From Lysinibacillus parviboronicapiens (GTDB lineage: Bacteria; Bacillota; Bacilli; Bacillales_A; Planococcaceae), in NCBI RefSeq assembly GCF_003049575.1, contig NZ_PYWI01000001.1:310001-374000 (forward strand): a stretch of 64,000 bases of DNA, written 5' to 3'. Position 1 is the first letter of the stretch. Every line of letters starts with the position of its first letter. The notes under the pieces are model-generated. The model worked only from the letters and a program-made list of their open reading frames with translations. It was not told where the DNA came from and made no database searches. Shown piece after piece: positions 32,219-42,039 of the stretch. The position numbers and the translations under genes were made by a program.

Positions 32219-33298
32219 TTATTTCGCTAATTGATAAATAATACCTATTATTAACCACATTGTTACTAAAGATGTCCCGCCGTAGCTAATAAAGGGTAAT
32301 GTGACACCTGTTACAGGCACCAAACCAATAACTACCGCTATATTTAAAAACGCTTGCACAGTTAACATCGTCACAAGTCCAATAATGGCGTAATAAGATG
32401 TTCTGTTCTTAGCCTGTACAGCGAATTTATAGCCAGCATATATCGTCAAGACAAATAAGGCTAAGATAATGAGCCCACCAAGTAATCCCACTTCTTCTAG
32501 AATAATTGCATAAATAAAGTCATTTTGCGGCTCAGGTAAATATAAAAACTTTTGTCTACTCTGACCAAAACCATGTCCAAAAATACCTGCCGGTCCAATC
32601 GCCATTAATGATTGCACCGCCTGAAAGCCACTCCCTAATGGATCTACCCATGGGTCAATAAATGCTTCAATGCGCTTTAGCCGATATGGCGCAGTGACAA
32701 TTAGTATCCCTAATCCTGCGATACCCGCTACCATAAACATCGCATATAACTTTAGCGGATACCCTGCTACAAAAAACAATAAAAACACTGATACAACAAG
32801 TATAAATACGGAACCAAAATCCGGTTGCAACATAATTAGGACAACAGGTAATAACAAGATTAAGCCATGCCGCCAATTGACAATTGGCTTACCGGTTTTA
32901 TGTTGCGCTAAAATATGACTCATGTACACAATGACTGTAATTTTCGTTAGCTCTGCAGGTTGTATTGTTAATGGTCCTACTCCAATCCAACTTTGTGAAC
33001 CATTCCTGACGAGTCCAATACCAGGTATCAGTACAAGGACTAGTAAAACTAACGAAAAGATATAGGCCATTTTCCAAAAGGACTGCTCCCTCAAAATATT
33101 CAATCGAATGGTAATTAGAAACACTACAATGGCTACGACAAAGTACAAACTTTGCTTCATATAAAACGGCATTTTTCCACTATAATGAACGGCACTCCAA
33201 TAGGTACCTGCAGAATAGACGAAAATAATGCCGATTATTGATAGCATCAAAGTTGTGACGAGCAATAAATAGCTTTCTTTCCCTCTCAGTAATGCCAT
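32219..33298 (-). CDS. spoVE: SEDS-family glycosyltransferase SpoVE/FtsW type
   Basis: This 359-residue protein has ten membrane segments. SEDS motifs seen are GRNGSQSWIG-like GLVRNGSQSWIGVGPLTIQP, the catalytic-side region ILLLPVVLIMLQPDFGSV with the conserved Asp, and the C-terminal VTGVTLPFISYGGTSL. It polymerises lipid II; SpoVE makes spore cortex strands with SpoVD. Position after murD matches spoVE. A vegetative FtsW role cannot be excluded by sequence alone. GGAAGG abuts the ATG with little spacer. Confidence 0.9.
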   Translation of the reverse strand: MALLRGKESYLLLVTTLMLSIIGIIFVYSAGTYWSAVHYSGKMPFYMKQSLYFVVAIVVFLITIRLNILREQSFWKMAYIFSLVLLVLVLIPGIGLVRNGSQSWIGVGPLTIQPAELTKITVIVYMSHILAQHKTGKPIVNWRHGLILLLPVVLIMLQPDFGSVFILVVSVFLLFFVAGYPLKLYAMFMVAGIAGLGILIVTAPYRLKRIEAFIDPWVDPLGSGFQAVQSLMAIGPAGIFGHGFGQSRQKFLYLPEPQNDFIYAIILEEVGLLGGLIILALFVLTIYAGYKFAVQAKNRTSYYAIIGLVTMLTVQAFLNIAVVIGLVPVTGVTLPFISYGGTSLVTMWLIIGIIYQLAK

Positions 33299-33338
33299 CC
33301 TTCCAAGTCAAGTATATTCTAAAATAGTTACAGGCTCA

Positions 33339-34688
33339 TTACAGCTTCATTACAGCATCAATAAAAACGTCGCCTCGAATTTCAAAGCTGTCATATTGAT
33401 CCCAACTTGCACATGCTGGCGATAGTAGAATAACATCACCCTCAGCAGACAAAGGTGCAGCATAATGGACTGCATCTTCTACGTTTTGAGCAATTACTGT
33501 GTGTTGTACACCACAGGATTTCGCAAATTCTACAAAACGTAAGCCTGTTTCACCAAATGCAACAACACCTTTTACATGGTTCATGCATAGACGTAACTCT
33601 TCAAATGAATGTCCACGATCTAAACCACCAGCTAGTAAAATGATAGGTGCCTGGAATGCATCCAAGGCACTTTTCGTTGCTAAGCAGTTTGTCGCTTTGG
33701 AGTCATTGTAAATCTTTCGACCTTGCCATTCACGGACAAATTGAGTTCGGTGACGAACGCCCCCAAATTTCGCTAAGACTTCTTCCATTTTTACTTTGTC
33801 ACAACCGACTAATATACAAGCTGCTACTGCTGCTAAAATATTTTCTAAGTTATGCTTACCTGGAAGAGCAATATTTGCTCGTTCCATATACGGCTCACCT
33901 TGCCAGTAGATGGTTGTTTCATCTGCGCTAATACCTTCATCTGTACGTCCTTTTGAGGTAAACGGCACTTTTTTTGCCTTAGATTTTGTTGCATAACCAA
34001 CTACAATTGGTTGATCGGCATTATAAATGAAATAATCGCTTTCATCCTGATTACGTGTTACCCCAAATTTTGCCTCTGCATAATTATCAAAAGTACCGTG
34101 ATAATCAAGATGGGCATCGTAAAGATTTGTTAAAATAGCAATTTTCGGCTTAAATGTTTTTGTCCCCATTAGTTGGAAAGAAGAAAGCTCAGTGACAATC
34201 ACATTATCTTTCTCCGCTTCTCGAGCTACACCACATGCAACTGTACCAATATTCCCTGCAATTAACGGTTTTTTTGCTCCGTTTTCTAGCATTTCAAAGA
34301 TTAGTGTAGTAGTTGTAGTTTTGCCGTTCGATCCTGTAATACCAATAAATGGCGCATCACTTATTAAATATGCCAACTCAATTTCTGTCCATACAGGGAT
34401 TTCACGATTTAATGCATCTGCGACAATTTTATTGCTATAAGGAATTCCTGGGTTTTTTACGACCAGTTCAAAACCTTCATCTAATAAATCTTCTGGATGG
34501 CGTCCACAAATAACCGTAATACCCTTCTGAAGTAAGCCTTGTGCGTCTGGGCTTTCATCGAAGGGCTTTGAATCATTGACCGTCACGAATGCTCCAAGCT
34601 CATGTAAAATCTCAGCTGCTGCCACACCACTTTTTGCTAGACCTAGAACAAGAATTTTTTTATGTTGTAAATCTGTATAGTTTCTCAT
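33339..34688 (-). CDS. murD: UDP-N-acetylmuramoyl-alanine--D-glutamate ligase
   Basis: This cytoplasmic ligase of about 449 residues adds D-Glu to UDP-MurNAc-L-Ala. The N-terminal Rossmann motif is KILVLGLAKSGVAAAEIL, and the ATP loop is GITGSNGKTTTTTL near residue 117. It also has YNDSKATN and LLAGGLDRG of the family. The start at 34686-34688 follows GGAGGCGTTCTA and overlaps the mraY stop by one base (TAATG). Confidence 0.97.
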   Translation of the reverse strand: MRNYTDLQHKKILVLGLAKSGVAAAEILHELGAFVTVNDSKPFDESPDAQGLLQKGITVICGRHPEDLLDEGFELVVKNPGIPYSNKIVADALNREIPVWTEIELAYLISDAPFIGITGSNGKTTTTTLIFEMLENGAKKPLIAGNIGTVACGVAREAEKDNVIVTELSSFQLMGTKTFKPKIAILTNLYDAHLDYHGTFDNYAEAKFGVTRNQDESDYFIYNADQPIVVGYATKSKAKKVPFTSKGRTDEGISADETTIYWQGEPYMERANIALPGKHNLENILAAVAACILVGCDKVKMEEVLAKFGGVRHRTQFVREWQGRKIYNDSKATNCLATKSALDAFQAPIILLAGGLDRGHSFEELRLCMNHVKGVVAFGETGLRFVEFAKSCGVQHTVIAQNVEDAVHYAAPLSAEGDVILLSPACASWDQYDSFEIRGDVFIDAVMKL

Positions 34689-35659
34689 TAGAACGCCTCC
34701 GATAAGACTGCTATCAATGCTACTGCTAAAGCAGTTGACCAAAAGACAAGTACTACCTTCCATTCTGACCAACCAGATAATTCAAAATGATGGTGAATAG
34801 GACTCATTTTAAAAATACGTTTTTTACGAATTTTAAAACTCCCCACCTGCAAAATAACGGATAATGTTTCGATTACAAACACTAATCCAACTAATACGAG
34901 TAAAAACTCTTCTTTTACTAAAACAGATACCATTGCAAGTGCCCCGCCAAGTGCAAGTGAACCCGTATCCCCCATAAACACCTTCGCTGGATTTGCGTTA
35001 AACAGTAAAAATCCAAGAAGGGCACCCGTTACCGCAAATGAAAATAAGGCGATATCTGCTTGATCCTGGAATAACGCGATAACACCAAATGCAGCAAATG
35101 CAATAGATGCTGTTCCTGCTACAAGGCCATCTAAACCATCTGTTAAGTTCACTGCATTTGAGAAGCCTACTAACCAGAAAATTAAAAAGGCTACATAGAA
35201 GATACCTAGATCAATCGTCCACTCTGTAAACGGAATGGCAAGAGTTGTGTCAAATGAACCAACATGCAATAAGAAATAAGCAAGTATGGCAATCACAATT
35301 TGACCAATCAGTTTTTGAATCGATGTTAATCCTAAATTACGTTTGAAAATCACTTTTAAACCATCGTCTAGAAAGCCTATCAATCCAAACCCTGCCAAAA
35401 CAAGTAATAAGACCACTGTTTGTGTCGTGAATAAATCTAAATAGCTACCAATTCCTACAGTCGTAAGGATAATGGCTATTAGGAAGATTAGGCCACCCAT
35501 TGTCGGCGTACCCGCTTTTTTCATATGGGATTTTGGCCCTTCTTCACGAATACTTTGCCCAAACTTCAGTCGACGCAGAAGCGGAATACTAATTGGTGCC
35601 AGGATAACTGTTACTAAAAAAGCAATAGCTAAAATGGTAAGCGTTGTTGCGAGTTTCAT
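34688..35659 (-). CDS. mraY: Phospho-N-acetylmuramoyl-pentapeptide transferase
   Basis: This membrane enzyme of about 323 residues makes lipid I. It has ten membrane segments, the catalytic GFLDDGLKV near residue 93, NLTDGLDGLVAGT, FMGDTGSLALG, and the PIHHHFELSGW loop. The start at 35657-35659 follows GGAGATTTTTCA; a frame extending 18 codons upstream has no site. In B. subtilis murE separates spoVD from mraY; here it is absent. Confidence 0.97.
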   Translation of the reverse strand: MKLATTLTILAIAFLVTVILAPISIPLLRRLKFGQSIREEGPKSHMKKAGTPTMGGLIFLIAIILTTVGIGSYLDLFTTQTVVLLLVLAGFGLIGFLDDGLKVIFKRNLGLTSIQKLIGQIVIAILAYFLLHVGSFDTTLAIPFTEWTIDLGIFYVAFLIFWLVGFSNAVNLTDGLDGLVAGTASIAFAAFGVIALFQDQADIALFSFAVTGALLGFLLFNANPAKVFMGDTGSLALGGALAMVSVLVKEEFLLVLVGLVFVIETLSVILQVGSFKIRKKRIFKMSPIHHHFELSGWSEWKVVLVFWSTALAVALIAVLSEAF

Positions 35660-35784
35660 TGAAAAATCTCCTTTAAATCTTGTTTCCCTTTCTTCATTAA
35701 GAAAAAAGTACAAACTTTCATATATTTATTACTACCCTTCATAATAATAGTGGTTCTTTCCGTTTTTTTAAAGGTAAAGTTACT

Positions 35785-37701
35785 TTAGTTTTCTAAATAT
35801 AAATGTATTGTGCCATCTTGTTCGATAACACTATCCACTTCAGGTAACTGACTACCAATTTTGGTACCTTCCCCATGCCATTCAATACGGAATGGATAAT
35901 GTAGCTTGGCAATATCATCCTTTGTTTGACCAATAAAATTTGGTACCTTCACAGTAATTGGGTCACCCCATCGATAATCTTTTTCAAGCTGTTCTTTTGA
36001 TTTTTCAATGCCAATAAAAGGTGCAACATCCTCTATAATTTGACCAACAATTGGCGCTGCCACAACGCCACCAAATTGTGTCGTTTTTTTCGGGTTATCT
36101 ACCGCTACATACACCACGATTTGCGGATTATCCGCTGGTGCAAAGCCTATGAAAGATACTATATATTCGCCAGATTTATAACGGCCATTTTCTACTTTTT
36201 GCGCTGTACCAGTTTTGCCGCCAATACGTAGGCCATCTCGATAAGCTTGACGTCCTGAGCCCTTGGCAACAACAGATTCTAACGCACCGCGTACTTTTGC
36301 AGAAGTTTCTTCACGAATAACCTGTCTTTTAACGACTGGTTGTGTTTCTTTTATAACTTCCCCGGTATTTGGATTAAAAACCTTTTTCACAACGTAAGGC
36401 GTATAAAGCTTGCCCCCATTCACGGCAGCGGCAACTGCCTGTACCTGCTGGATTGGCGTTACGGCTACACCTTGCCCGAATGAAGTCGTTGCCTGTTCAA
36501 CGGGGCCAAATGCTTCTTTTGAAAATAATATACCTGATGCTTCACCAGCGATATTCGAACCTGTTTTTTCTCCAAAGCCAAAGTCTTTAACATACTGAAG
36601 TAATTTTTCATTACCGATACGCTGTCCTAATTCAATAAAACCTGGGTTACAAGAGTTTTCTACCACTTCTAGAAAAGTTTCATGTCCATGACCTTCACGC
36701 TTCCAACAGCGTAGTCTAGCTCCCGCCACCATTGTATAACCTGGGTCATAAAAAGTATCATTTTCTAAATCCACTACATTTTCTTCAAGTGCCGCACTTA
36801 GTGTAATAATTTTAAATGTTGAGCCCGGTTCATAAGTCATCCACACTGGTAAATTTCGATTATAGATGGTTGGCTCCACTAATTGATATTCTGCTGGATG
36901 AAAGGTTGGGTAGGAAGACAATGCTAATATTTCCCCTGTGTTGGGGTTCATCGCAATAGCCATCGCTTGGTCTGCCTCATAGCGTTCCATTGCCTGTGAC
37001 AATTCACGTTCAACCACCTGTTGTACATCCACATCAATCGTTAGCTCTACCGTTGCACCATCTTCCCCAGACTTCCATGCACTCGCGACATTGGGCAAAT
37101 TATTGCCTCTAGCATCTGTAAAGAGTCGTATAGCAGAAGAATTTGCCTGTAATAGCTTATTATATTCATATTCGATACCTGCTAGCCCTTGCGCATCGTA
37201 ACCTGTAAAACCAATGAAACGTGATAGTAACGTGCCATAGGGATAATCCCTTGAATAATCTACGCCACTATATAGTCCTTCAATTTGCATACCTTGTAAT
37301 GTAACAGCTTTCTCATAGGAAATATTTTTGCCTTCAGGTGCAAGCTTTACTAGGTATTCTTTTTTCTTCATTTTTTCTAAAAGTTTTTGTTCATCTACAT
37401 CAAGTACTTGGGCAATTTTTGCGGCCGCACTTTCAATATCGTTACTTTGAGAAGGCATAAAGTATAATGTAGGTGCTAGCTTATTTGTCACAATACTATT
37501 ACCTTTGCGGTCCGTAATATGTCCCCGTTCATTCGCAAACGGAATTTCACGATCCCAGTTTTCTTCTGCTTTTTTTGTCAATTCCTTTTGATCAAACACC
37601 TGTAAAAAGAACAGACGAATCACAATTGCCACAGCTACACACATAAACAATACATATAAAATACGTAAACGCTTTTTTGAATGGATAGAAATCCACTTCA
37701 T
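35785..37701 (-). CDS. spoVD: Stage V sporulation penicillin-binding protein SpoVD
   Basis: This 638-residue class B transpeptidase has an N-terminal membrane anchor (about 12-32), a dimerisation domain (NWDREIPFANERGHITDR), and a transpeptidase domain with the active Ser294 in PGSTFK, the SxN motif SCN, and KTGTAQ. A single PASTA domain (IGQTKDDIAKLHYPFRIEWH) is at the C-terminus. SpoVD crosslinks spore cortex with SpoVE. Position directly downstream of pbpB matches Bacillus. Confidence 0.95.
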   Translation of the reverse strand: MKWISIHSKKRLRILYVLFMCVAVAIVIRLFFLQVFDQKELTKKAEENWDREIPFANERGHITDRKGNSIVTNKLAPTLYFMPSQSNDIESAAAKIAQVLDVDEQKLLEKMKKKEYLVKLAPEGKNISYEKAVTLQGMQIEGLYSGVDYSRDYPYGTLLSRFIGFTGYDAQGLAGIEYEYNKLLQANSSAIRLFTDARGNNLPNVASAWKSGEDGATVELTIDVDVQQVVERELSQAMERYEADQAMAIAMNPNTGEILALSSYPTFHPAEYQLVEPTIYNRNLPVWMTYEPGSTFKIITLSAALEENVVDLENDTFYDPGYTMVAGARLRCWKREGHGHETFLEVVENSCNPGFIELGQRIGNEKLLQYVKDFGFGEKTGSNIAGEASGILFSKEAFGPVEQATTSFGQGVAVTPIQQVQAVAAAVNGGKLYTPYVVKKVFNPNTGEVIKETQPVVKRQVIREETSAKVRGALESVVAKGSGRQAYRDGLRIGGKTGTAQKVENGRYKSGEYIVSFIGFAPADNPQIVVYVAVDNPKKTTQFGGVVAAPIVGQIIEDVAPFIGIEKSKEQLEKDYRWGDPITVKVPNFIGQTKDDIAKLHYPFRIEWHGEGTKIGSQLPEVDSVIEQDGTIHLYLEN

Positions 37702-37759
37702 TCGACATCACACCTTGTTTTTTACAACGTATGAAATAAAGTGGACTTCTATTCAGTAT

Positions 37760-39976
37760 CTATTCATCCTCTGTTTGTTCAATTTCGCCTTCGGATGAAG
37801 CCTCTACATCTTTCACAAAGCTTTCAGCAGGTGTTTTCAGCTTAACAACAATCGGTGCATTATCTGATATAACGGTACCTGCGGATACACTTTGACTAGC
37901 AGCAAAGCCCTCTCCGACAACCTCGATTTGTAGACCTGACATCGATTTGAAGACAAGTACATTTCGTAACGACCAATTTGTAAATTCTGGCAATGTAATA
38001 GCACCTGCTGTTTTTAAGAATACCGTACTACCTTTTACAAGTTTTTGCTTATCCTTAGGGTATTGATCGATAATTTCACCACCAGCACCTATTATTACTG
38101 GTTGCAAGCCATCATTCGCTAGCTCCACTTGAACCGCTTGGGCATTTTTGCCAGTATAATTTTGGACAGTTCCATGATCAACATGCTGTACATCCTCTGG
38201 ATTAATGTTTAAATGTTTTAAACTGTTTTGCATAACTGGCTTAAATATTTTTGAGACTGGTACAGAGCCAAGTTCATTTTTAAGCTTTGGTTTTGTTATC
38301 GAAACATACATAATAAGCTGTGGATCATCTACCGGTGCCATACCTAAAAATGAATACAAGAACTGGTTCGCTCCCCATGCATAGGTGCCATCAGCCTTTG
38401 GGATTTGAGCAGTACCTGTTTTCCCTGCAACTTCATATTCTTCAAGTACAAAATCTTTCGCCGTCCCATACTTAGACGTTAACGTTGAAGCGAGAATTTC
38501 ACGGACCTGCTTCGCTGTGTCAGCGGTAATCGGTTGCCCTTTTTCAAGTGGTTCATGATTTTGGATCGTTTTTCCTGTTGAGGAATCAACGATACGATCA
38601 ATAACATACGGTTGCATCATTTTTCCGTCATTTGCAATCGCTGTCATTGCTTGAATTAACTGAATTGGCGTTACCGTAGAGCCTTGACCATAAGTTGTTG
38701 TAACTCTTTCCATTGGATACTGAGATAATATAGTTCCTGTTGCTTCATTCGGCAAATCGATGCCAGTTTTCTTACCAAACCCAAATCGATCTAAATAATC
38801 GAAAAACACATCGTTACCAATCCTCTTTAAAAGATGGGCCATCGCTGTATTTGAAGAATGTTGAAAGCCTTGTAAATAAGTAATTGTACCCCAACCATAT
38901 TTATTGTGGTCTCTAATAGGTTCACCATGAACCCAGTATGTTCCTGATTGATAGTACGCATTTGGATCCCATGTGCCAGTATCAATAGCTGAGGCTAGCG
39001 TGAATGTTTTCATCGTCGAGCCTGGTTCAATCGTCTCCTCAATAACCTCATTCAACCATTTCATATTTTTACCTTCACGTGTATCAGGATTAAAGGTAGG
39101 TCGCTGAGACATCGCCAAGATTTTACCTGTTTTTGGATCTGCAATAACTGTCGTCATTGATTCAGGATTATATTCCTGTTCAACTTTCGTCATCGCTTCC
39201 TCTAAGAAACTTTGAATTGTTTTATCAATTGTTAAAAAGATGTCGTCACCATTTTTTGCCGGCGTTACCATCTTCTCGCTTTTCGGCAATAAATAACTAA
39301 AAGCATCTGTTTGGTACTTCACTTTGCCGTTTTCACCTGTTAACTCTTTATCATACGTGTATTCAAGCCCCATCTTGCCTGTTGTTGTTACTGAGCCGTC
39401 TTTATTATCTTCTTTGATAGCAAAACCAATTAAGTGTGAGGCAAAAATACCATTTGGATAGTAGCGTTTTAAATCACTGACAAATAAAACTCCTGGTAAA
39501 TTTTCGTCTTTAATTTTGCTCATGATTTCATGGTTAATGCCGCGACCAGCACTGCCAAACTCAACTTGATAAGGCTTTTTGCCGTCAGCCTTCAATTTTG
39601 TAAGTTGTTTGTATATTGCCTCTTCATCCATTGCAATGTACTCTGCTAAAACCTTGGCCGTCTTTTTCGCATCAACGACATGACGAGGTTTCTCTGCATT
39701 CACCGTCGCACTTTCATTAACAACCGCTATTAAGCGATAGCTTAGCGTATCTTCGGCAATAGTGTGTCCGTTTCTATCATAAATTTTCCCACGGTTCGCA
39801 GTAATCGCACTTTCTTTTCCATACTTAGCTGCAGCCTTTGCCGCAAGTGCTTGTCCCTCTGCTTCACCTGTCGCCTGTAATGTAACCATTCTAGTAAATA
39901 ATAGGAAAAAGAGCCCTCCATAAAAAATCAATAATAGAAAGGCTCCCCATTGGAATCGAAATTTCTTTTTTTTCAT
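37760..39976 (-). CDS. pbpB: Penicillin-binding protein 2B (septal transpeptidase)
   Basis: This 738-residue class B PBP is required for division. It has an N-terminal membrane segment (FLLLIFYGGLFFLLFTRMV), a pedestal (ANRGKIYDRNGHTIAED), a transpeptidase domain with the catalytic Ser320 in PGSTMK, SSN, and KTGTAQ. The C-terminus has two PASTA domains (about 605-720). It overlaps ftsL by 4 bases (ATGA), consistent with coupled synthesis of the septal complex. Confidence 0.96.
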   Translation of the reverse strand: MKKKKFRFQWGAFLLLIFYGGLFFLLFTRMVTLQATGEAEGQALAAKAAAKYGKESAITANRGKIYDRNGHTIAEDTLSYRLIAVVNESATVNAEKPRHVVDAKKTAKVLAEYIAMDEEAIYKQLTKLKADGKKPYQVEFGSAGRGINHEIMSKIKDENLPGVLFVSDLKRYYPNGIFASHLIGFAIKEDNKDGSVTTTGKMGLEYTYDKELTGENGKVKYQTDAFSYLLPKSEKMVTPAKNGDDIFLTIDKTIQSFLEEAMTKVEQEYNPESMTTVIADPKTGKILAMSQRPTFNPDTREGKNMKWLNEVIEETIEPGSTMKTFTLASAIDTGTWDPNAYYQSGTYWVHGEPIRDHNKYGWGTITYLQGFQHSSNTAMAHLLKRIGNDVFFDYLDRFGFGKKTGIDLPNEATGTILSQYPMERVTTTYGQGSTVTPIQLIQAMTAIANDGKMMQPYVIDRIVDSSTGKTIQNHEPLEKGQPITADTAKQVREILASTLTSKYGTAKDFVLEEYEVAGKTGTAQIPKADGTYAWGANQFLYSFLGMAPVDDPQLIMYVSITKPKLKNELGSVPVSKIFKPVMQNSLKHLNINPEDVQHVDHGTVQNYTGKNAQAVQVELANDGLQPVIIGAGGEIIDQYPKDKQKLVKGSTVFLKTAGAITLPEFTNWSLRNVLVFKSMSGLQIEVVGEGFAASQSVSAGTVISDNAPIVVKLKTPAESFVKDVEASSEGEIEQTEDE

Positions 39977-40341
39977 TTTCCCGGCACTACCTTTACATTT
40001 TTCTCATTTTGAGTTAAACCGAGTTCTTCTGCTTTTTTCCATATGTTTTCGTATGTAGACAGTTCACTTACACGGACTGTCAAGTCAACATTCTGCCTTG
40101 CAATCTCATCTGCCTCTACTTCGATTTTTTGAATATCCATGCTTGTCGTTTGTATAGCTGCTTGTTTATTTAATACTAGTACGGCTAGTACAGCTACAAT
40201 GCTAACTAGAACAATTAGCATTGTCTTTTCAAACTTTTGTTTCGTTTTTTTACGACGTATGATAGTGGGTTGTGGACTAGGTGGTGTTATCGGTTGTTGC
40301 ACATGTTGCTGTTGGTGCTGCCTTACACGAACTGCTGCCAT
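39973..40341 (-). CDS. ftsL: Cell division protein FtsL
   Basis: This 122-residue bitopic protein has a Q-rich cytoplasmic N-terminus, a basic patch (RRKKTKQKFEK), one membrane helix (MLIVLVSIVAVLAVLVLN) and an external coiled coil (about 60-105). FtsL pairs with DivIC and DivIB. It lies immediately after rsmH and overlaps pbpB by 4 bases. The assignment relies on topology and position, since FtsL sequences are poorly conserved. Confidence 0.92.
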   Translation of the reverse strand: MAAVRVRQHQQQHVQQPITPPSPQPTIIRRKKTKQKFEKTMLIVLVSIVAVLAVLVLNKQAAIQTTSMDIQKIEVEADEIARQNVDLTVRVSELSTYENIWKKAEELGLTQNEKNVKVVPGK

Positions 40342-41292
40342 TTACTCACGCCCTTTGTCGTTAATTTTCTCCACCACTCTAAGTTTCGCTGAACGCGCAC
40401 GGTTGTTTACTTCTAATTCTTCATCGGAAGGAACAATCGGCTTTCTCGTTACAAGCTTTAAAGTTGGCTTCATGTCATCTGGAATTACCGGTAAATTTGG
40501 TGGTAAATCCGGTAATGATGACGCTTCCTTAAAAATGGTCTTGCATAGGCGGTCCTCCAATGAATGGAACGTAATGACACTAATGCGCCCACCTACGTTA
40601 ATCATATCAATTGCATCGACTAGTGAGTCCTCTGCTGCGCCTAGCTCATCATTGACAGCAATTCGAATTGCTTGAAAAATACGCTTTGCAGGATGTCCAC
40701 CTTTACGGCGAGCCGCTGCTGGAATACCCTCTTTAATCAGTTCTACAAGTTGTCCAGTTGTTTCAATCGGTGCCGTTTTACGCGCCTCTTCGATTTTACG
40801 AGCAACTTGCTTCGAAAACTTTTCTTCCCCATAGCGGAAGAAAATACGGACTAGATCCTCATATGCCCATTCATTGACAACATGAAATGCTGAAAGCGTT
40901 GCCGTTTGATCCATACGCATATCGAGCGGTGCGTCATGATGATAACTAAAACCTCGCTCTGGTGTATCTAATTGTGGAGACGACACGCCAAGATCATATA
41001 AAATGCCATCTACCTCTTCAATACCAAGTGCTAATAATTCCTCTTTTAAGTAACGGAAATTCGAATGCACAAATGTCACGCGCTCTATATAAGGCGCTAA
41101 TCGAACTTTCGCGTTGTCAATAGCGATCGTATCTTGATCAAAGCAAATAAGACGACCTTTATCAGATAATTGTTGTACTAAATATTCACTATGCCCTGCT
41201 CCGCCAAGCGTACAGTCCACATATACACCATCAGGATCGATGTTCAACCCATCAACAGTTTCTTTTAATAACACGGTTGTATGATCAAACAT
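40342..41292 (-). CDS. rsmH: 16S rRNA (cytosine-1402-N4)-methyltransferase
   Basis: This 316-residue enzyme (MraW) methylates C1402 of 16S rRNA. The SAM loop is [19 protein letters not shown] near residue 24. [12 protein letters not shown] and the C-terminal [13 protein letters not shown] are family hallmarks. It begins about 60 bases after mraZ and abuts ftsL directly. Confidence 0.97.
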   Translation of the reverse strand: MFDHTTVLLKETVDGLNIDPDGVYVDCTLGGAGHSEYLVQQLSDKGRLICFDQDTIAIDNAKVRLAPYIERVTFVHSNFRYLKEELLALGIEEVDGILYDLGVSSPQLDTPERGFSYHHDAPLDMRMDQTATLSAFHVVNEWAYEDLVRIFFRYGEEKFSKQVARKIEEARKTAPIETTGQLVELIKEGIPAAARRKGGHPAKRIFQAIRIAVNDELGAAEDSLVDAIDMINVGGRISVITFHSLEDRLCKTIFKEASSLPDLPPNLPVIPDDMKPTLKLVTRKPIVPSDEELEVNNRARSAKLRVVEKINDKGRE

Positions 41293-41354
41293 ACCACTCG
41301 CTCCCTTCAGGCCTTAACTCCATTTAATTGACGTATAAACGTCCAATACAAAAG

Positions 41355-41786
41355 TTAAAAATCAAAGCCAATCATATTTTCTGCAATTTCATTAAAAGAT
41401 TGTTCTGACTCATTAAAGTAAGTTTCCCAAGCATCTTTAGCCCATATTTCAATTCGATTTGAAACACCCAACACAACACATTCTTTCACTAGGTGTGCGT
41501 GCTGGACAAGGGTTGAAGGGATGTTAATACGTCCCTGCTTGTCTATCTCAACTTCTGTCGCACCGGAAAAGAAGAATCTGGCAAATGCACGAGTATCCTT
41601 CTTTGTCATCGGTAAACCTTTTAATTTTTCTTCGAGTTTTCGCCATTCATCCATAGGATAGCCAAACAGACAATTATCGAGACCGCGTGTCACAACAAAC
41701 GTTTCGCCTAAGGCTTCACGAAATTTTGCGGGCACGATTAATCGTCCTTTCGCATCAACAGAGTGTTGATATTCTCCCATGAACAT
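41355..41786 (-). CDS. mraZ: Transcriptional regulator MraZ
   Basis: This protein of about 143 residues has two AbrB-like repeats, each with a DxxGR element: [19 protein letters not shown] near residue 8 and [17 protein letters not shown] near residue 80. MraZ is known to regulate the dcw operon by binding repeats upstream of itself. I chose the ATG at 41784-41786 because GTGGGGTG precedes it; a GTG three codons earlier is within that site. It is first in the dcw cluster. Confidence 0.95.
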   Translation of the reverse strand: MFMGEYQHSVDAKGRLIVPAKFREALGETFVVTRGLDNCLFGYPMDEWRKLEEKLKGLPMTKKDTRAFARFFFSGATEVEIDKQGRINIPSTLVQHAHLVKECVVLGVSNRIEIWAKDAWETYFNESEQSFNEIAENMIGFDF

Positions 41787-41923
41787 GCTATTCACCCCAC
41801 TTTATTAAATAATGTACCACATCCCCCCACTTTCCTCCACTTTTTTTAAAAAAAACTTGACATTTTAACCTTTAATGTGAAATTAGACCTTTAGTGGATA
41901 ATTCGATTTGTGCTAAATGACAT

Positions 41924-41962
41924 AAATAAAGAGCTACCCGTAGGAGGGTAGCTCTTTATTTT
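41924..41962 (-). terminator. Terminator downstream of bshC (bidirectional)
   Basis: Perfect arms AAAGAGCTACCC and GGGTAGCTCTTT around GTAGGA, with T-rich flanks on both strands. It lies about 80 bases after the bshC stop and upstream of the mraZ promoter region. Confidence 0.9.
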
Positions 41963-42039
41963 ACCTTTAAGTCGACAAATTCCCTCATAATCTATAAGTA
42001 GCACAAGATTGTGTAGGTAGAAAGACTTAATTGTTATTT

